Below, piece after piece: positions 1-7,709 of a stretch of 7,709 bases of DNA. The stretch is from Pseudomonadota bacterium (GTDB lineage Bacteria; Pseudomonadota; Gammaproteobacteria; Burkholderiales; SG8-39), in NCBI GenBank assembly GCA_021848555.1, contig JAJZUN010000116.1:1-7709 (forward strand). Reading direction: 5' to 3'. The first letter of the stretch is position 1, and each line of letters starts with the position of its first letter. The notes beneath the pieces are model-generated. The model ran no database searches. It was given only the letters and a program-made list of their open reading frames with translations, and was not told where the DNA came from. The position numbers and the translations under genes were made by a program.

Positions 1-641
1 GTCCGGGCTTGAACGGCAAGCCCTTCGAGAACACCTACGAAGAATGGCGGGCCAGCCGCTACGCCCGCGCGGGCGTGAGCTGCCAGTCCTGCCACATGCC
101 GCAGCGGCGCCACTTGTGGCGCGGCATCCACGATCCGGAGATGGTGAGGTCCGGGCTTACCATCGGCTCAGCGCTCGTGCCCGCCGCCGCCGGCCGCGTC
201 GCTGCCGAATTGAGCGTCGCCAACACCGGCGTCGGCCACGACTTTCCGACCTACGTCACGCCCAAGGTCGAAGTCGAGATCGCCCAACTCGATCGACACG
301 GGAAAGTGATTCCGGCCACCGTCCTACGCCGCCTGATCTCCCGGGACGTGAACCTGGATCTCACGGTCGAACGCGCCGACACCCGTTTGCGCCCCGATGA
401 GCTGCGCCGCTATCGCTACGAGCGGGCGCGGGAGCGTCGGGCGGTGGCCGTGCTCTGCCGCATCACCGTTTTCCCGGACGCCTTCTACGCCGGCTTCTAC
501 CGCGCCACCCTGAAGGATCCGTCGTTCCGCGTCGGGCGCGCGGCGATACGCGCGGCGCTCCGGCGGGCGGAAGCCTCTCCCTACGTGCTGTACGAGGCAC
601 GCCTGCCGCTGCCGGCCAGACCTGGCAAGCCGGGCGTCTAA
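1..641 (+). CDS. Multiheme c-type cytochrome, C-terminal part (5' truncated by window edge)
   Basis: The frame is open from base 3, so the gene begins upstream; the TTG near base 9 is not a convincing start. One haem-attachment motif, CQSCH, is encoded at 81-95, followed directly by MPQ. An N-T-x-x-E-W segment precedes it and histidines follow it, an arrangement seen at the last haem of multihaem cytochromes such as the c554-like group. After the haem motif comes a beta-rich stretch with NTGVGHDFP, a type of sequence common in the C-terminal domain of such proteins. No membrane segment is visible in the part present. The likely role is periplasmic electron transfer, but the substrate cannot be told because the other haem motifs lie outside the window. 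It converges on the next gene with only 12 bp between stop codons and shows no link to the metal genes. Confidence 0.75.
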   Translation, partial: PGLNGKPFENTYEEWRASRYARAGVSCQSCHMPQRRHLWRGIHDPEMVRSGLTIGSALVPAAAGRVAAELSVANTGVGHDFPTYVTPKVEVEIAQLDRHGKVIPATVLRRLISRDVNLDLTVERADTRLRPDELRRYRYERARERRAVAVLCRITVFPDAFYAGFYRATLKDPSFRVGRAAIRAALRRAEASPYVLYEARLPLPARPGKPGV

Positions 642-653
642 GCAACGCGGAGC

Positions 654-1349
654 CTAGGCCCCCAGGCGTGCAGCCAGTTCGTCGAAGTCATCGACGATCA
701 GATCATGCTCGGGATTCGGCGCGGGATCGGGCGGTCCCGACGGTCCCCATTCGGCAGGCCGCTTCACGAACGCGCTCTTGAAGCCGCATGCGCGCGCGGC
801 GTTCAGGTCGAAATTGTGGCACGCGACCATCATGATTTCGGACGGCTCGAGTTGCAGCCATTTTGCTGCCGTGAGATAGGACTCCGGCCGCGTCTTGTAG
901 ATCCCGATCATTTCGCAGGAAATGATCGCGTCCCAGTCGAAGCCGTTCTTTTTCGCGACGTCGATCACCAGCGAAGTCGTCAGCAAGGTCAGGGAGGCGA
1001 CGACGTATTTGCGCCGCAAGCGCGGCTGCACCGCTGGGAAATCCGGCCAGGCATCGAGCGCGTGCCAGGTTCGCCAGATGGCGTCCCGGTCCTCGGCGGT
1101 GAGCGCGTCGAGCCGATAATCCGAGATCACCTCGTCGAGCACCCGGCGATGCACGTCATCGAAGTTGAAGCGGGGATGGATCTGCCCGACCATTTCCTTC
1201 ATCGAACGGCGACGGTATTCGTTGGTGAGCTCGTGCCAGTCCGCCTGCAGGCCGCGCCGCGCACCGGCAGCGGCGAAGGCGCGGCTGATGCCGCCGTGCC
1301 AATCGAGGATGGTGCCGCCGGTGTCCAGGGTCAAGGCCTTGATCGTCAT
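654..1349 (-). CDS. Haloacid dehalogenase-like (HAD superfamily, type II) hydrolase
   Basis: A complete 231-residue protein, the usual length for type II 2-haloacid dehalogenases. HAD motif I is D9-T-G-G-T13. The expected nucleophile D9 is present, while the second Asp of phosphatase-type HADs is absent, as in dehalogenases. Motif II lies in the VVASLTLLTTS stretch, K152 in YKTRPES is the motif III lysine, and motif IV is ACHNFDLNAA. The tail (FVKRPAEWGP, then a DLIVDDFDELA segment) is typical of the family. The start is supported by AAGGAG at 1355-1360, five bases upstream. It follows the peroxiredoxin-like gene by 34 bp on the same strand, so the two are probably co-transcribed. That gap and the preceding stop codon contain a 6-bp GC inverted repeat (CGCCTG/CAGGCG, 1371-1390). 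Substrate is unknown: the N of the classical SSNxxD motif is replaced by a His arrangement, so true dehalogenase activity is not assured. Family placement is firm, substrate is not. Confidence 0.85.
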   Translation of the reverse strand: MTIKALTLDTGGTILDWHGGISRAFAAAGARRGLQADWHELTNEYRRRSMKEMVGQIHPRFNFDDVHRRVLDEVISDYRLDALTAEDRDAIWRTWHALDAWPDFPAVQPRLRRKYVVASLTLLTTSLVIDVAKKNGFDWDAIISCEMIGIYKTRPESYLTAAKWLQLEPSEIMMVACHNFDLNAARACGFKSAFVKRPAEWGPSGPPDPAPNPEHDLIVDDFDELAARLGA

Positions 1350-1383
1350 CGCTTCTCCTTCGGTTCACCGCGCCTGGCGGCGG

Positions 1384-1911
1384 TCAGGCGTCGCCGCGCG
1401 CCGGATAGTCCTTCGCAATCACGAAATCCAGGCTCTGCAGCACTTCATTGAAGTGCGGCCTGCCGAAGGGCATGGTCGAGGTGGTGCCCCAGTAGAGGCT
1501 GCCATCGCGGCGCACCATGAACAGGCCCGGCTCGTTGAACAGTTCGGGTTCCACCACGCCGTTCGAGCTCGGCCCCTGTGAACGGGAGACGTAGAGCCCC
1601 CAGCGGCGCGCGTTGTCGATCGAGAGGCCGTAGCCGACGCGCAGATTGGCCAGGCCCCAGTCCGACTTCGCTTGTTCGGCGCGGTCCTGCGGGTCGGAAC
1701 TGGCGGCGAATACGGCGACGCCGCGCTTCCCGAACTCTGGCAGCTGCGCCTCGAGTTCGGTCAAATAGCGCCGGCAGACAGGGCAATGCAGACCGCGGTA
1801 GAACACCACCAGGGTGAAATGCTGCGGCCTTTCAGCCGCGAGCGAAAATTTTCCACCGCCCGCTAGGCTCAGTTCCAGTGGCGGGACGGGCTTGTTCGGC
1901 AGCAGCGCCAT
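1384..1911 (-). CDS. Peroxiredoxin-like (AhpC/TSA, thioredoxin-fold) protein with CPVC motif
   Basis: A 175-residue cytosolic protein (no signal peptide) with a thioredoxin fold. A beta strand FTLVVFYRG leads into L41-H-C43-P-V-C46, followed by an amphipathic helix (RRYLTELEAQLPEF) and VAVFAASSDP. The redox-active pair is a CxxC, as in thioredoxins, rather than the single peroxidatic Cys in PxxxTxxC of classical peroxiredoxins. Database families call such proteins peroxiredoxin-like or redoxin. A role in thiol-based peroxide or disulfide reduction is inferred. A GGAGGA at 1917-1922 supports the start. It is the first gene of a two-gene unit with the HAD hydrolase. No metal or oxidative-stress operator was recognised upstream. 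Confidence 0.85.
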   Translation of the reverse strand: MALLPNKPVPPLELSLAGGGKFSLAAERPQHFTLVVFYRGLHCPVCRRYLTELEAQLPEFGKRGVAVFAASSDPQDRAEQAKSDWGLANLRVGYGLSIDNARRWGLYVSRSQGPSSNGVVEPELFNEPGLFMVRRDGSLYWGTTSTMPFGRPHFNEVLQSLDFVIAKDYPARGDA

Positions 1912-2117
1912 GAAGTTCCTCCGATCAGATTATCCGATATGCTGGGTTGGCCAGCTCGGCTCGCACGGTGCGCGAGATGAAAGTAAGATAAGCTCTCGGC
2001 TCGTGATATCGGTCATCATTCGTACAAACTTCATAACCCTACGCACTCACCAACCGGGCTTCACGGCCAACCGGGAAAGCAGATGGTTCCAGCACGTCTA
2101 TCGATCGGACCAGTTTC
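1912..2117. other. Intergenic region with short direct repeats, no gene
   Basis: This gap lies between the ATPase stop codon and the peroxiredoxin-like start, both on the minus strand. It is more AT-rich in the middle (about 1975-2045) than the flanking genes and should hold the promoter of the peroxiredoxin-HAD unit, but no convincing -35/-10 pair was found. Two short direct repeats are present: CCAACCGGG at 2050-2058 and 2067-2075 (17 bp apart), and CTCGGCTCG at 1955-1963 and 1995-2003 (40 bp apart). No strong terminator hairpin with a T-tract follows the ATPase gene. An open frame crossing it on the + strand has no recognisable protein sequence. Confidence 0.5.
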
Positions 2118-4571
<2,454 letters not shown>

Positions 4572-4584
4572 GCTGACCTCCTTT

Positions 4585-5265
4585 TCACAAATGCGGCGCG
4601 ATTGAAACGTTCAGGCCAAACCATATCGACCATAGACCCAGGGCAACAAATACGATGCCGCTCCAAAACGGCATGCGCCGCGACAATCCGGCCAGCCAGT
4701 CGAGTGCGGCGCGGGCGCGAGGAAACAGCGCCACCGCCATGATGGGCAGGGAAAGCGCCAGGCCAAACGCCGCAAGCGATATAAAGCCCGAGGCGAGGGC
4801 AGCACCGCCCGCGCCACCCGCGATGGCGATTCCCACCAGCGTCAGGATGAATGGCGCGGCACAGGCGGGAATGTTGAACGCGAATACGGCGCCGAGCGCC
4901 GCAGCGCCGTTGACGCTGGCAAGCCGGGACAGCCCGGAACCGAGCGAGCGCAAGAGGAAACCCGACTTTCCCGTGAGATACGCGGCGCCGATCAACGCGT
5001 AGGCCACACCGAATATGATCCACGCCGCTTTCTGGAAACCGAGGAAAGCGCTGCCGACTGCGACTGCAAGCAGACCGAGCACCCCCATGCCTAGCGCGCG
5101 TACGGTCATGAAGACCCCGACTTGCGCGAGCTTGCTCGCAGCGTTTCGGCCTTCCAGCGTTTTGATGAAAATGAGGCTGGACCCGATCGAGCAAGGCTCG
5201 ATGAATCCGACCAGTCCCAGCGCGAAGGGAAGACCGAGCGTACGCAGGAGATCGGCGTCAATCAT
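4585..5265 (-). CDS. CcdA/DsbD-type membrane thiol-redox protein
   Basis: A 226-residue, highly hydrophobic protein with about six membrane helices. The two conserved cysteines of the CcdA/DsbD transmembrane fold are present, each in a proline-containing motif: C25 in GFIEPCSIGS (first helix) and C135 in FNIPACAAPF (middle helix). In the known family this pair takes electrons from cytosolic thioredoxin and passes them across the membrane to periplasmic thiol proteins. There are no fused periplasmic domains as in full DsbD. Its ATG overlaps the end of the HMA gene by 8 bp (5258-5265) with no good ribosome site of its own, so translation is probably coupled; the ATPase gene follows after 13 bp. 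Here it is more likely to serve metal handling, for example keeping metal-binding thiols reduced or moving metal, than cytochrome c maturation, since no ccm/ccs gene is near. That role is inference. Confidence 0.85.
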   Translation of the reverse strand: MIDADLLRTLGLPFALGLVGFIEPCSIGSSLIFIKTLEGRNAASKLAQVGVFMTVRALGMGVLGLLAVAVGSAFLGFQKAAWIIFGVAYALIGAAYLTGKSGFLLRSLGSGLSRLASVNGAAALGAVFAFNIPACAAPFILTLVGIAIAGGAGGAALASGFISLAAFGLALSLPIMAVALFPRARAALDWLAGLSRRMPFWSGIVFVALGLWSIWFGLNVSIAPHL

Positions 5266-5479
5266 CGCTGCGGCCGATCACGCGAAACCCGGCCTTTTCG
5301 ATGGCTGCCGTCAATTGCGCCTCGGTAAGGGCCCGTCGATCGAAAAGCACCCGGGCTTCGCCGTCGCGGAACGACACCGCCGCCCTTTGCACACCGCCGG
5401 TGCGCTCGATCAGCGCCTGAATTGTCGCAGCGCACCCGTCGCAATGCATACCTTCGAGCTTCAATGTGACACTGTGCAT
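5258..5479 (-). CDS. Small HMA-domain metal-binding protein (metallochaperone-like)
   Basis: A 73-residue single-domain protein of the CopZ/MerP fold without a signal peptide, so probably cytosolic. The metal site is C13-D-G-C16 in EGMHCDGCA, followed by the beta-alpha-beta pattern (GGVQRAAVSF, ARVLFD, LTAAIEKAGF). The likely role is binding a soft metal ion and handing it to the ATPase HMA domain. The ATG at 5477-5479 is preferred over a GTG three bases earlier because AGGAG at 5487-5491 is then seven bases away. It is the first gene of the unit, and its end overlaps the CcdA-like start by 8 bp, so the three genes are almost surely one operon. The leader carries a MerR-family promoter at 5543-5573. 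Bound metal is unknown. Confidence 0.9.
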   Translation of the reverse strand: MHSVTLKLEGMHCDGCAATIQALIERTGGVQRAAVSFRDGEARVLFDRRALTEAQLTAAIEKAGFRVIGRSDD

Positions 5480-5486
5480 CACCGTA

Positions 5487-5491
5487 CTCCT
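5487..5491 (-). promoter_or_regulatory. Ribosome binding site deciding the HMA gene start
   Basis: AGGAG on the minus strand. It is seven bases from the ATG (5477-5479) and only four from the alternative GTG (5480-5482), which favours the ATG. Confidence 0.6.
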
Positions 5492-5542
5492 GTCGAATTC
5501 CGATCGGACGATCCGTTCAGTCGAAAGCGGGAACCTGCCGGC

Positions 5543-5573
5543 ATCTAAACCCCGGAGTCGACTCCGAGGTCAA
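5543..5573 (-). promoter_or_regulatory. MerR-family promoter/operator of the HMA-CcdA-ATPase unit (ZntR/CadR-like dyad)
   Basis: Read on the minus strand: -35 TTGACC (5568-5573), a 19-bp spacer (5549-5567), and -10 TTAGAT (5543-5548). Long 19-20-bp spacers are the mark of promoters remodelled by MerR-family activators. The spacer holds a perfect 14-bp palindrome, CGGAGTCGACTCCG (5553-5566). It extends to a 22-bp dyad, ACC-CGGAGTC/GACTCCG-GGT (5549-5570), with one mismatched pair. From memory of the family, this is close to the ZntR site of zntA (core GGAGTCGACTCC) and differs from the Hg-MerR half-site. The dyad centre is 1.5 bp on the -35 side of the spacer centre, exactly as in the merT promoter. 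Transcription would start about 55 bases before the HMA ATG. Which regulator binds is not shown; no second MerR-family gene is in the window. Confidence 0.85.
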
Positions 5574-5611
5574 GCGCTTTATAGGCAGGGAATTTTGCGC
5601 CGATGAGCTGC

Positions 5612-5645
5612 GGACGAATCGAAGGCAGATCCTTACGATTCGTCC
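5612..5645 (-). terminator. Strong hairpin overlapping the merR stop codon (possible terminator without T-tract)
   Basis: GGACGAATCG (5612-5621) pairs perfectly with CGATTCGTCC (5636-5645). Inside it AAGG (5622-5625) pairs with CCTT (5631-5634), giving a 14-bp stem with one bulged A and a 5-base loop. The merR stop codon (5633-5635) lies in the stem. No T-run follows on either strand, so it is not a standard intrinsic terminator. It could act with Rho, stabilise the merR mRNA end, or reduce read-through into the HMA operon. Confidence 0.5.
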
Positions 5646-6052
5646 CCGATCAGGGCACCGATGATCGGGCAGCCGCTGGCTCGGCTGCCTCCTGAACACT
5701 TTGTCACCAGGCCTCGCAGCGTCATGCGAATGACCTCCAGGTCGGCTATCTTCTCCTCGACCACGGCAAGTCTCGCGGTCGCCAGCTCCTTGGTCTGCGC
5801 GCAATGCCGGCCGTCCGACAGGCCCAGGAGCAAAGCGACCTCCTCCAGCGAGAAGCCCAACTTCTGAGCCCGCTTGATGAAGCGAATGCGCTGCAAATCA
5901 TCCGTCGAATACCGTCGGATGCTGCCGTAACGCCGGCTCGGCAAGGGCAGCAGCCCGATCCGCTGATAATAGCGGACCGTCTCGACGTTTACTCCCGCGG
6001 CCCGGGCAAGCTGGCCGACCGTGATTCCGCCCTTGCTGGTCGATTCCGACAT
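5633..6052 (-). CDS. merR: Mercury-responsive regulator MerR
   Basis: A 139-residue dimeric DNA-binding protein that represses and, with Hg(II), activates the mer promoter by distorting its long spacer. The N-terminal winged helix-turn-helix is clear: TVGQLARAAGVNVETVRYYQ, then wing residues YGSIRRY (42-48). A long dimerisation helix follows (about 86-118). The three Hg-binding cysteines are C84 (DGRHC), C119 and C128 (CPIIGAL). Their 35 and 9 residue spacings equal those of Tn501 MerR (82, 117, 126 as I recall). It is divergent from merT, and its ATG lies beside the -35 element of the merT promoter. The only plausible ribosome site is GGAG at 6062-6065, nine bases upstream and inside the operator dyad. 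It probably regulates itself and merTPFA; control of the second MerR-type promoter downstream is possible but unproven. Confidence 0.97.
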   Translation of the reverse strand: MSESTSKGGITVGQLARAAGVNVETVRYYQRIGLLPLPSRRYGSIRRYSTDDLQRIRFIKRAQKLGFSLEEVALLLGLSDGRHCAQTKELATARLAVVEEKIADLEVIRMTLRGLVTKCSGGSRASGCPIIGALIGDES

Positions 6053-6057
6053 GATGC

Positions 6058-6088
6058 TTGACTCCGTACATGACTACGGAGCTAACTT
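6058..6088 (+). promoter_or_regulatory. merT promoter and MerR operator (merO/PT)
   Basis: -35 TTGACT (6058-6063), a 19-bp spacer (6064-6082), and -10 TAACTT (6083-6088). The operator dyad is CTCCGTA (6062-6068) and TACGGAG (6075-6081), separated by CATGAC. It nearly matches the Tn501/Tn21 operator TCCGTAC-N4-GTACGGA, the visible change being a C in place of G at 6074, next to the right half-site. The overlong spacer makes transcription dependent on Hg-bound MerR. It drives merT-merP-merF-merA. Confidence 0.95.
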
Positions 6089-6113
6089 TACGCCATCGAT
6101 TCCGGATGCGAAA
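6085..6113 (-). promoter_or_regulatory. Possible merR promoter (PR)
   Basis: On the minus strand TTTCGC (6108-6113), a 17-bp spacer (6091-6107), and TAAAGT (6085-6090) would place the merR start just before the operator. This fits the overlapping back-to-back arrangement of known mer promoters. The -35 match is weak, so the exact boxes are tentative. Confidence 0.35.
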
Positions 6114-6116
6114 GGA
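6111..6116 (+). promoter_or_regulatory. Ribosome binding site deciding the merT start
   Basis: AAAGGA lies seven bases before the ATG at 6124-6126 but only one base before the ATG at 6118-6120. The later ATG also gives exactly the Tn501 MerT length and cysteine numbering. Confidence 0.65.
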
Positions 6117-6123
6117 TATGAGT

Positions 6124-6474
6124 ATGTTTGAAGCGCAAAGCGGACGAGGCGCCCTCTTCGCCGGAGGGCTGGCCGCCATCCTCGCCTCGACCTGCTGTCT
6201 CGGTCCGCTGGTGCTGATCACGCTGGGCTTCAGCGGGGCCTGGATCGGCAATCTGACGGTACTGGAGCCTTACCGTCCGATCTTCATCGGGGCGGCCTTG
6301 ATCGCGCTGTTCTTCGCCTGGCGGCGCATATTCCGCCCTTCAGCCGCCTGCAAGCCAGGCGAGGTCTGCGCCATCCCGCAGGTGCGCAGCGCCTACAAGC
6401 TTGTTTTCTGGGTGGTCGTCGCACTGGTGTTGATCGCGCTCACCTTCCCCTACATCGCGCCGCTGTTCTACTAA
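6124..6474 (+). CDS. merT: Mercuric ion transport protein MerT
   Basis: An inner-membrane protein of 116 residues with three hydrophobic helices (about 12-37, 48-68 and 91-112). It takes Hg(II) from periplasmic MerP and passes it to the cytosol for MerA. The vicinal pair C24-C25 sits in the first helix (ASTCCLGPL). A second pair, C76 and C82, lies in the cytosolic loop (ACKPGEVCAIP). All four match the positions in Tn501 MerT. The ATG at 6124 is chosen from the ribosome site and the identical family length; earlier in-frame ATGs at 6058, 6070, 6106 and 6118 are less likely, the first lying on the -35 box. It is the first gene of the mer operon, 14 bp before merP. Confidence 0.97.
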   Translation: MFEAQSGRGALFAGGLAAILASTCCLGPLVLITLGFSGAWIGNLTVLEPYRPIFIGAALIALFFAWRRIFRPSAACKPGEVCAIPQVRSAYKLVFWVVVALVLIALTFPYIAPLFY

Positions 6475-6488
6475 CTCAGGAGATCTTC

Positions 6489-6764
6489 ATGAAAAATCTG
6501 TTTGCCTCTCTCGCTCTCGTCATCCTCGTCGCCCCGGTGTGGGCAGCCACGCGGACCGTGACCCTGCTGGTGCCGGGCATGACTTGCCCGGTCTGCCCGA
6601 TCACGGTCAAGCAGGCGCTCTCCCGGGTCGTGGGCGTCAACCATACCATCGTGAATTTCGACCAGCGCGAGGCCATCGTCAGCTTTGACGATACCAAGAC
6701 CGATGTCCGGAAGCTGACCCAGGCAACCGCGGAGGCCGGCTATCCCGCCTCCGTGAAGAAGTGA
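6489..6764 (+). CDS. merP: Periplasmic mercuric-ion-binding protein MerP
   Basis: A 91-residue precursor with a signal peptide (MKNLFASLALVILVAPVWA, likely cut after A19). The mature part is one HMA domain with C33-P-V-C36 in PGMTCPVCPITVKQAL. It binds Hg(II) in the periplasm and delivers it to MerT. The cysteines are at the same precursor positions as in Tn501 MerP, but the residues between them are PV instead of the usual SA. AGGAG at 6478-6482 supports the start. The stop overlaps the upstream GTG alternative of merF. Confidence 0.97.
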   Translation: MKNLFASLALVILVAPVWAATRTVTLLVPGMTCPVCPITVKQALSRVVGVNHTIVNFDQREAIVSFDDTKTDVRKLTQATAEAGYPASVKK

Positions 6765-6766
6765 GC

Positions 6767-7709
<943 letters not shown>

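Noticed and set aside
1371..1390. CGCCTG/CAGGCG inverted repeat at the end of the peroxiredoxin-like gene as a terminator
   Set aside because: The stem is only 6 bp, no T-tract follows, and the HAD gene with a good ribosome site begins just after, so co-transcription is more likely.
705..1451. A 248-codon open frame on the + strand opposite the HAD gene
   Set aside because: It mirrors a well-supported HAD protein and runs into the peroxiredoxin-like gene, with no family features of its own.
4585..5265. Cytochrome c maturation role for the CcdA-like gene, serving the multiheme cytochrome at the left edge
   Set aside because: The two are over 3.9 kb apart in different transcription units and no other maturation gene is present; the overlap with the HMA gene ties it to the metal unit instead.
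6058..6123. N-terminal extension of MerT from earlier ATG codons
   Set aside because: The first ATG frame starts on the -35 box of the merT promoter, upstream of any possible transcript start. ATG 6124 has the properly spaced ribosome site and gives the family length and cysteine positions.

Overview
The window is GC-rich bacterial DNA with tightly packed genes and clear Shine-Dalgarno sites. The mer proteins closely resemble the Tn501/Tn21 type of Gram-negative bacteria. With the multiheme cytochrome fragment, this suggests a Pseudomonadota chromosome, perhaps a betaproteobacterium (inference). No transposase, integrase, inverted terminal repeat, tRNA, rRNA or CRISPR array is visible.

Left part (1-1911): the 3' end of a multiheme c-type cytochrome gene on the + strand faces a two-gene minus-strand unit, a CxxC peroxiredoxin-like protein followed by a haloacid-dehalogenase-like hydrolase. 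A 206-bp gap (1912-2117) with a few short direct repeats separates this part from the metal island.

Metal island (2118-7709): two divergent arms meet at merR. The right arm is a mercury-resistance operon, merT-merP-merF-merA (merA cut by the window edge). It starts from a textbook MerR promoter: TTGACT, a 19-bp spacer holding a CTCCGTA/TACGGAG dyad, and TAACTT. MerT and MerP carry Hg(II) inward, MerF is an additional inner-membrane carrier, and MerA reduces Hg(II) to Hg(0). The left arm (minus strand) has merR, then a separate three-gene unit: a 73-residue HMA metallochaperone-like protein, a CcdA/DsbD-type membrane protein with two intramembrane cysteines, and a P1B-type metal ATPase with an unusual YPC motif in the ion path.

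The most interesting point is that this three-gene unit has its own MerR-family promoter: TTGACC, a 19-bp spacer with an ACC-CGGAGTC/GACTCCG-GGT dyad, and TTAGAT. The dyad is of the ZntR/CadR kind rather than the Hg-MerR kind, but is placed in the same way within its spacer. A 14-bp hairpin at the merR stop codon may insulate merR from it. The HMA-CcdA-YPC-ATPase set is a candidate thiol-linked metal-handling module of unassigned specificity, coupled to or parked beside a mer operon.
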